Source: Hypericum androsaemum
Taxonomy: Eukaryota; Streptophyta; Magnoliopsida; Malpighiales; Hypericaceae
Assembly (NCBI GenBank): GCA_963995505.1
Contig: OZ023184.1
Coordinates: 8,572,308-8,636,307 of the forward strand
Reading direction: 5' to 3'
Length of the DNA stretch: 64,000 nt
This document shows, one piece after another, positions 44,374-53,366 of this stretch (position 1 is the first letter of the stretch; every line of letters begins with the position of its first letter). The position numbers and the translations under genes were made by a program. The notes under the pieces are model-generated. The model saw only the letters and a program-made list of their open reading frames with translations, did not search any database and was not told where the DNA came from.

Positions 44374-46679
44374 CTATTCAGCTGCTGCCACTTTGTCCTC
44401 TTCGTCAGCAGCAGAAATAGGAGCAGGAGGCATATCTGGCTTTATCTCTTCAAGTTGCTTAAGAACTTCAGCGGCTTCGGGGCGAGCGCTAGGCGAAGGA
44501 TCGACGCAATGCAGAGCCAATTTCAGGGTGTTTAGCAGTTCATCGCTGATTGTTGGTGCGTCCCTCATCAGCTCCAAGTCGAACACTTCATTAGTCCACT
44601 CCTCCTTCACTATGGATGCCACCCACTGAGGCAAATCCATCCCATTGTTAGGCTCTCCTGGCGATTTCCCCGTCAAGAGCTCCAATATGATCACTCCCAG
44701 ACTGTAGACATCCGTCTTGGTGTTGGCGTTCTTGAGTTTCGAGAGCTCGGGCGCGCGGTAGCCTAGTGTTCCGGCGGTTGCTATCACATTGGTGTTTGCA
44801 GCTGCTGTCATGAGCTTGGAGATGCCGAAGTCTGCAATGTGAGGGTTGGTTTGCTCGTCTAACAGGACGTTGCTCGATGTCAAGTTCCCATGGATCACGT
44901 TCTCTTCGGTGTGAAGGTAGTCCACCCCACGCGCCACTCCGATGGCTATGTTCATCCTGGAAGTCCAGCTGATAACACTCTCAGGACCTCTAGCTGCATT
45001 GTTAGAAAACATCATATTGACACCAAGAGTTAAACAATGATTAGCTCACTGTAATAAACAAAATGTTGTATTGACTAAAATCAAACATAAAGATGTTACT
45101 TACCATGGAGAAAAGACGATAGGCTTCCGTTAGGCATGTAATCAAAGACAAGGAGCTTCTCCCCTTTAGGTCCCAAGTAGTAGGCCCTCATTGCCAAGAG
45201 ATTTTGATGCCTGATCTTCCCAAGTGTGGCAGCCTCGGCTTCAAACTCTCGGTGTCCCTTTGTGGTCTTCTCTCTCAGTCTTTTCACTGCAATTTGATTG
45301 CCATCTTCCAATGTCGCTTTGTAAGCAGTCCCGTAAGTACTCTTCCCCATGATCTCCGCGGTAGCACACAACAAGTCATCAGCCGTGAAAACAAATGGCC
45401 CATCAAAGTGGACTAGCTTCCCGCCCATTTCGCCACCGGACTCCACTTCAACAGCAGCTGGGATTGACTTCTCTGTCTTGCGTGCAACATCCCGCGAAGT
45501 GGCTTTCCCGTTCTTTTTCTTAGCGGAAGCCCTTCTCCTAATCAAGCAACAACACAGAATGCAGCACAACAGAAGCATGACAACCAGCAGAGAACCGGCT
45601 GCAATGAGGATGATGTCCTTGGTGCTAAGCTTATGGTGATGTTCTGGTGGTGATGGAGAAGGAAGAACAATAGCAGGCGGTGAAGGTGAAACACACACAG
45701 TTGAGCTACTATACCCACAAAGCTGAAGATTCCCAACAAAAGAGCTCGAATCGAACTTTTTAGATAGGTCAGATGGCACAACACCAGACAGATTGTTATA
45801 AGAAACATTGAAAGAGGTGAGGTTTGCCAAGTGAGCAAGTGAAGCTGGGATTGGCCCCGAGATTTCGTTATTGCTCAACGACAACTCCCGAAGCAAATGT
45901 AACTTAGTGAGGCTAAGTGGAATGGTCCCAGATAAATGGTTTTGGTCAAGGGTTAGAAAGTGGAGCTGGCTAGAGATGTTTCCCTTCCCTGATACTCCTC
46001 CACCCCAGGAATCAGGGATAGGACCAGATAGATTGTTATTTTGTAAGGCAAGTATAGTCAAAGAAGGCTTCAAGGTGAAGTTCACTGGAATAGGACCCAT
46101 CAAAGAATTGAAGCTCATATTGAGTCTGTATAGTCTAGAGGAACTCCAGAGATTAGAAGGGATGACCCCAGAAAGAGAGTTATTGCTCACATCTAGAGTC
46201 TGCAAGTTGGGAGAGTTACCAATAGACCAAGGGATAGAACCCGAAAGCCTGTTGTTGAAGAGGTAGATCCCCCTCAGGTTGCGGAGGTTCCCGATGGACC
46301 AGGGGATGGATCCGGTGAGCGCATTGTCGTGGAGGCTAATCTTTCGGAGCGCCTGAAGCTGGCCGATCTTGTCAGATATCTTCCCGCCAAGTCCCCTCCA
46401 AGGAAGCTGGATGGCCACCACACTTCCATTCACACATTTGACCCCAGCCCACTTGCCGGAACAGGCTCCTGACCAGGAACCGCCCCAGCTGCGCAAAAGG
46501 CCTCGGCTGTCCACGAGCTCCTTCTTTAGGGCGACGAGAGACTGGTAATCCGATTTGGTAATAGCCACCCCATCGCCATGTTCCTCGCAGCCGACAAGCC
46601 GAGAGGCGAAAGCAAGAACAAACAACAGCAACTGGATGCAGAGGAAGCACTTGCCCCGGAACTGATAAGTACTTCCCAT
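44374..46679 (-). CDS. LRR receptor-like kinase, IMK2/IMK3-like
   Basis: A 731-residue plasma-membrane receptor comes from two exons (46679-45104 and 44993-44374) with a 110-bp GT-AG intron splitting an Ala codon in FLHARGPE. A signal peptide occupies residues 1-30 (hydrophobic [12 protein letters not shown]). A cysteine-paired LRR N-cap follows, then about eight LRRs ([24 protein letters not shown]), a Pro-rich juxtamembrane stretch, a transmembrane segment near 355-380 ([20 protein letters not shown]) and a kinase domain near 435-710. VAIK Lys is present (QIAVKRLRE) and so is DFG, but HRD is HGN ([13 protein letters not shown]), so the catalytic base is missing, as in IMK/MRLK proteins. [19 protein letters not shown] strongly marks this family. 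Likely role: meristem signalling. Confidence 0.93.
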
Positions 46680-47369
46680 GAAAAGGCACACAAGACAGAA
46701 GATTTGAAGAAAGTTTTTCCCTTTGGAGCGATGGAAGAAAGGGATAGAATAGAATAGAACAGTAAGGTGAAGGAGGAGAAATTTTGGTGAGGATTTTGGG
46801 TAGAGAAGAAGAAGGTGAAGGGTTTTAGAGAGAAGCAATATAGTCGTTACGGGATGCGAGGGTTTCAGACTCACATGCCTTCATTTTCGTTGGATGACAA
46901 CGGCTACTTTTTACTTAACCTACCATGTTCCCCCAACGGTTAGGAGGAGAGCTGACCAGATCAAGATCAAGCGGGCCCCACATGAAAGTTTTAATAAACA
47001 AGTGATTTTTTGGGGGAAGTTGCTTAAAACGATCACATCTAAAAGGGATGAAAAAATTATCATGTGGCAGTGTTTATTGGCTCTACCAAATTAGAGTTAT
47101 CCCCACTTAAATCCACTTAAAGAACCTTATAAACGTAGGAAAATATCATTCAAATAACTAACTCTCAAATTAGATGGATAGTAATATTATTCAAATAACT
47201 AACTCTCAAATTAGATGGATAGTACTCTATGTATCAGAATTTTTCATTAACAAATGATGTATGGGCTGGAGTATCTATTTCCAATAAGTAAATTAGCTAA
47301 ACGAACCAAGTACATGTTTTTCTCTTTGATGTTACCGTTTTGCACAACTTCCCAAAAACAAATTCTTTT
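46680..47369. other. Receptor-kinase upstream region
   Basis: A CT-rich leader (46680-46870, seen on the minus strand) precedes the kinase gene. Two copies of CAAATAACTAACTCTCAAATTAGATGGATAGTA-like sequence occur at about 47152-47184 and 47193-47225. No gene was seen. Confidence 0.5.
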
Positions 47370-47446
47370 GGGTAAATTACTTTCATGTCTAATTAGTATG
47401 AATTAATCTATGATTTAATTTCTCGATTATCAAAATAAATAATAAA

Positions 47447-47932
47447 GGGAAAAGTCTACATTAGTACATTGTGGTTTGCTCGATTATCAGAGATAGGTTT
47501 GTGGTTTCAAACTCATCAAAAAGGGTCATGTGTTTTCACGGGCTCATCAATTAAAGGCTCGGATAGCTCCCCGAGCCTAGTCAGCGTCCATTGGGCTCTC
47601 CACGTCAGAACAACATTGTTTTTAATCCTATGTGGCACGCCATGTAGGATTTTTTTCTACTCGAAAATGATGATGTGGGGTTGTTTGAAAATTTTAACTT
47701 GCCACGTCAGCATTTTCGAGTTAAAAAATCCTACGTGGCGTGCCACATAAGATTAAAAATAATGTTGTTTCTGATGTGGAGAGCCCAATGGACGCTGACT
47801 AGGCTCGGGGAGCTATCCGAGCCTTTAATTGATGAGCCCGTGAAAACACAGGACCCTTTTTGATGAGTTTGAAACCACAAACCTATCTCTGATAATCGAG
47901 CAAACCACAGTGTACTAATGTGGACTTTTTCC
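47447..47932. mobile_element. MULE-type foldback MITE
   Basis: A 486-bp palindrome is flanked by a perfect 9-bp duplication AATAATAAA (47438-47446, 47933-47941), the length typical of Mutator-like insertions. It begins GGGAAAAGTCTACATTAGTA and its right end is the reverse complement with few mismatches. Arms run almost to the centre. It has no coding capacity. It sits inside the left arm of the Pack-MULE-like element and is therefore younger. Confidence 0.92.
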
Positions 47933-48123
47933 AATAATAAAATACTCTGTATTTGGTTTATTATATTTTAGGGTTCTTCGCTGTCATGAGCATCTCTTTT
48001 TTCGTTTTTGTCATTGAATTGACTTTTATATCCCTACAATTAAAAAAAATTTATTCCTCTCTCTCCTCCCCTCCCCTCCCTCTTCAACCCAGAAAAATCC
48101 CAGCTTCCTTATTAATTTATTCC

Positions 48124-48381
48124 ATGGCAAAAATAGGAGGCAATGGACCCACGGACGACAACCCCTGGCTTCCCCCGAAAGTTCTTGAAGTCATTTTCAA
48201 GGACGCGAGGTCCGTCGCAGTTAGCCTGCCGGCCATCAATATCTCCATTATCAAATGCAAGGGAAGTTCTTCAATTGAGACGAAGCCTGTAGCTCTCTGC
48301 CATTTCCAATTCCACTCTTCAAATCACACAAACCTCAAATTCAGTGCTCAAGACACTAAATTGAGCTCAATTAAGCAATAA
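48124..48381 (+). CDS. Unidentified 85-residue frame inside the Pack-MULE
   Basis: It starts with ATG in the end of the left arm and reads through WLPPKVLEVIFKDARSV to a stop at 48381. The middle (about 48150-48290) is GC-richer than the flanks and may be a captured exon. I do not recognise a family. Expression is unknown. Confidence 0.3.
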   Translation: MAKIGGNGPTDDNPWLPPKVLEVIFKDARSVAVSLPAINISIIKCKGSSSIETKPVALCHFQFHSSNHTNLKFSAQDTKLSSIKQ

Positions 48382-48483
48382 ATTATCTAACTTTCAGGCG
48401 AAATCAAAGGCAATTGAAGATACCTAAGAAGAAAAGGATCACAGTGAACAGGAAGTAGGGCCCAGATATATAATTCACTGGTT

Positions 48484-48663
48484 TTAAATACTGCAGACGG
48501 AAATAGAGCAGGGCAGGTTGTGGCTGACCATGGTCCCGAAGAAGGCTTCGTCGTCGCCGTGAAAGGCCTTCTTGATGGTCCCTGTTGGGAGGCCGAGGTT
48601 GTGGTCCATCACTTCCATGAGCTTCTCGACTAGCTTCTTCAGCTCTGCTCGGTACTCGGCCAT
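48484..48663 (-). pseudogene. ACC oxidase gene fragment
   Basis: The 59-codon minus-strand frame opens MAEYRAELKKLVEKLMEVMD and continues through NLGLPTGTIKKAF and EAFFGTMVSHN. This matches the mid-protein segment of 1-aminocyclopropane-1-carboxylate oxidase (EYR.ELKKLAEK..E...ENLGL.KG.IKKAF...FGTKVSHYPPC). The match fades after VSH. The 2OG-Fe(II) core with HxD and RxS is absent, so it cannot make ethylene. It was probably copied from a host ACO gene by the surrounding Pack-MULE. Confidence 0.75.
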
Positions 48664-48885
48664 GGTTGTGGTCCAAAAATCCCAGCTCTAATTCTGGTCT
48701 TTTTACAGTAACCCAGAAAAAGATTTTTGGCATGGAATAAAAAATAAGGAAGCTGGGATTTTTCTGGGTTGAAGAGAGGAAGGAGAGGACCCGAGAGTAT
48801 AATAAACCAAATACGAGGGACTTCATCATGTATTTTGATAATCGAGGGGCCAAATCTATACTAGATAATTTACCCAATTTCTTTT

Positions 48886-50118
48886 CCATGTACTACTATT
48901 ACCTCCAATGCACCAGAACGTGGAAACAAGGTTTAGAAAGGATGAAGGAGTTTACGTTGCTGGAGTGCTGGGGAGCGATAATTATACGGTATAACCAATG
49001 CTCCACGAGACTATCTCCACCAAATTCGATAACGAAATCTCTTCATTTTCGAAAAGATTAGCGTCATCCTCTTTACATTATACACCAATCAGCACTGGAC
49101 TAGGAGTAAATTCAAATGCAATCCAAGATCTAACAAGTTATGGGTACCCAGCACAAGGAAATAAGAGAAAATGCCATAGGGGAAAAAAGGAATCCCAGAT
49201 CATCAAATACAACAGAACTCATCAAAAGGAGAAAACAAGCTATTTGAGCATAAGAAACCAATCTCAGTCAGAGCTATCAATATCTTTCCAAGCACTAATG
49301 CAATTAGGACAGGCATTTCCAGAAAGGAAGACACCGAAGACCTTTCGGCGAAAGGTTGACATCTATAACCATCAAATCAAGCACATGAAATCACCATGTA
49401 GTGCATACCTAGAACAAGATATATCAGCAGGCAAAAACATAAACCAGCCAAAATGCCAACGGTTCCACATCCAAAGGATTAACAAGACAGGCCAAACCCA
49501 CGGGTAAATTAGAAACAGAGGGAACAACTTGAGGAATCGTGCATCTTTCCCAAATAGCTTCGGACGATTCAGAAAAGATATTAGCTCTTTGCATAACTTA
49601 GATTCTTACAAGCCAATCAATCAATGCCAGTGCCACGCAACAATGAACAACTAGATTCTCATGACAAATGCAAATGTGCACGGTGACATCCGAGACAAGA
49701 TCTATCATAGATCAGCACCCAGATCTAATCAAAAGCGACAGATCAAACTCAATCCACTCAATCCAGATCGGAAAGGAACAGCACACGATCATAAACCGAA
49801 CTAAAGAATAATATGTTCCCACTGTTCATCGGGAAAGAAATACATCCTAATCACTAAAGGCAGAAAAATCTTGATAGATCAAGCAAGATCGAGAGGAAAA
49901 AGAATACAAGAGATCAATTAAACAGTGGGGCAGCAGCCAACTTCTAAATCTCATCAAAAGTTGTATGAAACAAAAAGAAAAAAAAAAGCGAAAGTTATTT
50001 GGTCCACCCCTAAAATACATGTAATAGCGTAAGATAACACTTGGATCTAAATCGAAGGACAGCCACAACGCTTCCCCCGCAAAAGGTTTCATTTCCAGTT
50101 TACCAGATCGGTGCCGCT
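48886..50118. other. Intergenic DNA downstream of PRA1
   Basis: It is probably PRA1 3' UTR near 50118, then plain sequence. An open frame at 48998-49507 (plus) is rich in charged and polar residues with no family features and is not called a gene. Nothing else was recognised. Confidence 0.4.
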
Positions 50119-50787
50119 TCAAGCACGGGCAGCCACCATGGGAGCCGCGGCTGCAGCGACATTGGAGGCGGCTCCTCCTAGGAAGGAGAGGAATCCGGTG
50201 GAGGCGGTCTCCTGGTCGTCCATGAAGAGGTCCTCAGGCTGGCGGAACGCACCGTGGACGCAGACAATGCCGAGGCCGGCGAGGAGGGCGGAGATGAGGA
50301 CGGATCCGACGCTGGTGAGGAAGATGACGACGATGCTGAGGACGACGAGGATCCCGAGCGTCTCGCGGTCGGAGAAGGAGCGGCCAAGGACGACAAGCGG
50401 CTGGTCAGAGGGGCGGAACAGGTAGAGGAAGATCCACGACGCGAGGAGCCCCACGAGCATCAGCAGCGAGATCGGATTCGTCACCAGCGAGAAGGCAAGG
50501 ATCAGGCCGATAACCGCCAGGTAGTTGACTCTAAAGTACGAGTAATTCTTCCTAACCCTAACCGCCGCCTCGGAGAACGACTCCGGCTTGGAGAACGCCG
50601 ACCGGTCGGCGAGCTCCGTCCAAGGCCGCCGCTGGGAGAGCCCGCTCCGGACGGACTCCGTGATCCGGTTGACGAACGCACGGAACGCGGGGGTCGCGAT
50701 CGGGGGATCGCCGCCGGAAGAAGCGACGGAGGTGGGATGTGCGCTGGAGATCGGGAGGATCGGGGGCGAAGAGGCCGTCGACGTCAT
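50119..50787 (-). CDS. PRA1-family protein (prenylated Rab acceptor), PRA1.B-like
   Basis: A 222-residue membrane protein, intronless as plant PRA1 genes usually are. The conserved block SQRRPWTELADRSAF ... RVRKNYSYFRVNYLAV is at about 51-93. Two hydrophobic hairpins follow (about 92-125 and 143-182), separated by LFRPSDQPLVVLGRSFSDRE. The N-terminus is Ser/Pro-rich and the C-terminus Ala-rich with an acidic DLFMDD patch. PRA1 proteins sit in ER/Golgi/endosomal membranes and help load prenylated Rab GTPases. ATG 50787 is the first in frame and fits family length. Subgroup B is a judgement by length and motif. Confidence 0.93.
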   Translation of the reverse strand: MTSTASSPPILPISSAHPTSVASSGGDPPIATPAFRAFVNRITESVRSGLSQRRPWTELADRSAFSKPESFSEAAVRVRKNYSYFRVNYLAVIGLILAFSLVTNPISLLMLVGLLASWIFLYLFRPSDQPLVVLGRSFSDRETLGILVVLSIVVIFLTSVGSVLISALLAGLGIVCVHGAFRQPEDLFMDDQETASTGFLSFLGGAASNVAAAAAPMVAARA

Positions 50788-51268
50788 CGTTTGAGTGGTT
50801 ATTCTTGCGCAAGAAAGAGAGAGAGATGGGAGCGTTTACTTGGAAGTCAAGATTTGGAGGATCTGGATGTGAGGCGAGGGCGGGGGATTTTAGGGTGGAG
50901 GAGATTGGGGCTATTTTTAGGAGAGGGGTGGTGGGATTTGTGGGGTTTTTAATTTTAGGAAGTGGACGTTTTACTTACGGTACTCGTTTTCGCTTCCTCG
51001 TCACGGTTCTTTACCGACGCGCGATGGGTGGACGAGGAGGTGCGGATGTATTTCAGGAATTGATCATTCCTGGAACCTGCTTCTTGTTGCGTTAGCCAAT
51101 TGGAGGCCGACACGTTAACGCGATAAATAATGCAACCCCTGCCCAGCTGGGGTTGGATTGAGTTCGGAATGATCTCGTTCCAAACAGTTTGGACCAAAGG
51201 ACACGCAGGCGTTTTTGTAAATAAGTTAAAATACAGGGACAAAAATAAAAAGTGCGTGCGTGGCAAGA
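50788..51268. other. PRA1 promoter region
   Basis: A short G-rich leader precedes PRA1. No other gene was seen; open frames here are antisense to the leader or low complexity. Confidence 0.4.
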
Positions 51269-51424
51269 GATCACCGACATGCCATTATCGGTAACTGGAC
51301 ATGTCATTATCGTACCCGCGTGCTATTCTCAGTAATCGGACATGCCATTGTTGTAATCAAAACATACCATTGTTGTAATCAAAACATACCATCGTCAAAA
51401 CCGGGACATGCCGTTATCGATACC
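51269..51424. repeat. Degenerate ~22-bp minisatellite
   Basis: About seven units of the pattern GACATGCCATTGTTGTAATCA occur; two neighbouring units (ACATACCATTGTTGTAATCAA) are almost identical and the others are diverged. Confidence 0.75.
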
Positions 51425-51529
51425 TTCAATCTAAACGGTTCAAAGTGGGATCACTCCGAACCCAATCCACGCACAGCCCAGTGTCACAGGATGACTTCTC
51501 CGAGGCTAAAAGATGGGGCGGATGGCCGA

Positions 51530-51758
51530 GGAGCGTTGCGGAGAACCACGGAGCCTTTCGGAATCCCCACGAGAGAAGAGGAGAGTGTTCTAGATTGCTC
51601 TACGGAATGTTGCATGGCATTTAGAATACTCCAAGGAAGATAGTAGTTGGTAGTTGGTAGATAGGGGTTGTAATTAATAGATAGATAGTAGTTGGCATTT
51701 AGTTAGATCCCTTCATGGATGTATATATAAAGGGCTTGCCACCTTCATTCGTAATCAT
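51530..51758 (+). mobile_element. Left part of an older LTR interrupted by Athila
   Basis: Repeated AGTAGTTGGTAGTTGGTAGA followed by a TATATATAAAGGG box and the ATCAT insertion site resembles the U3/R part of a plant LTR. The sequence resumes at 63841 with ATC-CCTCAAAATCTC. The family and outer ends were not determined. Confidence 0.45.
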
Positions 51759-53235
51759 TGATGAGTGTGGAAACACTCATCTTTTGTGTTTATTTTAGAG
51801 TAGATTTACCGTTGTTTCTATTGCTTTTGTTTGTTCTTCGTTGTCGTAATGTCATTTATCGTGCATTGTTTGTTTTTAGTGTAGTCTTATTTTTTTATTG
51901 TGTTTTCTTCATGCTAGGAGATTTGGTGAGGTGAAGTGGAGGAAGTGAAGTCACCTTGGGTCATCGTATGCGATTTGATTTGCCGGGAGGAAGGACGCTT
52001 AATCGAGACCTCGAAGACGTGGGCGAGGTGGACCTCTTGCGACTCCAATGCTGATAACTTTCTCATCCGAAGTCCGATGGAGATGAGTGAGATGGCTCTG
52101 GAAAGAAGACATCCGGGGCTACAACTTTGTCTCTAATGGTCTTCTTCAAATTCGGAGTCTAAGAGGGGAGAACGCTGGATTTAATGTCGTAGTCCAATTT
52201 TGTCAAGATTTCATCACAAGTGGGCCGAATTTGAAGACTTGTTTTGGGCCCATTTTGGGCTTTAACTATAATTTCGTGGCTGAGACATTTTGGGGGGGGG
52301 GGGGGGGGGGGTTAAATCTTGTATATAAGCCTTTGCTTAGATATTTTAAGGGATTAGATATTTTAGAAGGATTATTAGATATTTTTGGTAACAACTCTCC
52401 ACTAACTCTTAGTTTTGGAAGAGAACTTGGCTCACCATTGTTGGAGTTTGTAGAGAACTTGAAGGAGAACTTTTGGAAGCTTGAAGATCATCTTGAGCTT
52501 TCTCTAACCCTCTCTTTTATGTTTATGCTTTACTTGCTTCATTTAATGGATGTGTTTAGTTGTGTAGTTGATATGTGTGAGTAGTTGTTTAGTGGGTTTG
52601 GTGCCTTGATGGCATCTATTTAGCCAATGGTTTTGTGGGGTTAAAATGCTAAGGTTTGTGAACTAGTTAATGAGTTTAATGCTTATTCTTGATTGATCAC
52701 CTTGATTATGAACATGGTTAATGTTAATCGCCGAGAGGGGTTAGGATTAATGGACCATTTAACTAGTTGAGTAGACACCTATTGATGAGAGATCACCTTA
52801 GGTGACTAGTTGTCCAAAGGATGGTGATTATAGTTGGTGTTTAGTTAGATTAGATGGCTAATTTGTCGCGAGAGCGTGGTTAGTTTATCTAAGTCTAGTT
52901 AAGAATCGATTTAGACTATTTTGTCGCGAGTGCGTTGATTAGTTTCCTTCGAAACATCCGGACCATGTCATGAACTTAATAAACCCCATAAGCCATTTGG
53001 TTATTTAGTTTGTCATTGGTACCTTGCTCACTCTTATTTTATTTGTAAAATCATCTTATTTAGTAGTAGTGTTATTTCTACTAATAGTTTGTGTGTTTAG
53101 ACTTGACAAAACCTTCTCATTTAGTCCTAGACTAGTGGTGAAGTCGAGTTTGCGGCCTAGTACTTAGTCCTTGTGGGACGACATTCCCTTACTTACTCTT
53201 TATTGCAAAGGGGGGGGTGAAAATACTTCCTTTCA
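51759..53235 (+). repeat. 5' LTR of Athila element
   Basis: 1477 bp. A TATATAA box is at 52322-52328, just after a run of twenty G (52292-52311); the other LTR has eight G. Otherwise it is near-identical to 62373-63835. Confidence 0.95.
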
Positions 53236-53237
53236 AT

Positions 53238-53255
53238 TGGCGCCGTTGCCGGGGA
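53238..53255 (+). other. Primer-binding site
   Basis: TGGCGCCGTTGCCGGGGA, the tRNA primer site typical of Athila/Tat elements, two bases downstream of the LTR end. Confidence 0.9.
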
Positions 53256-53366
53256 CTTAGTGATAGACGCTTAATTTGGCTTACGAACTTGGATTAGGAT
53301 ATTTATTTTGTTTACTCGGTTACTTAGTGCATTTGTTGTTTGTCTTGCAAGGTATTAGATTGTCGC

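Larger units (their letters stand above)
47370..48875. mobile_element. Pack-MULE-like element with captured gene fragments
   Basis: The ends GGGTAAATTA ... TAATTTACCC are inverted, and the flanking 10-mers AAATTCTTTT (47360-47369) and AATTTCTTTT (48876-48885) form a near-perfect target duplication of MULE length. Arms include CTCGATTATCAAAATA, GTATTTGGTTTATTATA and CAACCCAGAAAAATCCCAGC and their complements (right arm about 48720-48875). The left arm is split by a nested foldback element. Between the arms lies an ACC-oxidase gene fragment and a second short frame, not transposase. Capture of host gene fragments between MULE ends defines Pack-MULEs. Confidence 0.8.

Noticed and set aside
46680..46874. 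N-terminal extension of the receptor kinase
   Set aside because: Starts from GTG and is the CT-rich leader read in frame; ATG 46679 gives a normal signal peptide.
48998..49507. 169-codon plus-strand frame downstream of PRA1
   Set aside because: Polar low-information sequence without domain, likely chance within 3' flank.
50254..50952. 232-codon plus-strand frame over PRA1
   Set aside because: Antisense shadow of the GC-rich PRA1 gene; charged low-complexity product.
52087..52584. 165-codon frame in the Athila 5' LTR and its twin at 62701-63186
   Set aside because: It lies inside the LTR, spans a poly-G tract of unequal length and is not conserved as protein; treated as non-coding LTR sequence.
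53340..53366. Upstream start of the Athila polyprotein
   Set aside because: The triplet is TTG; the first ATG is 53367.
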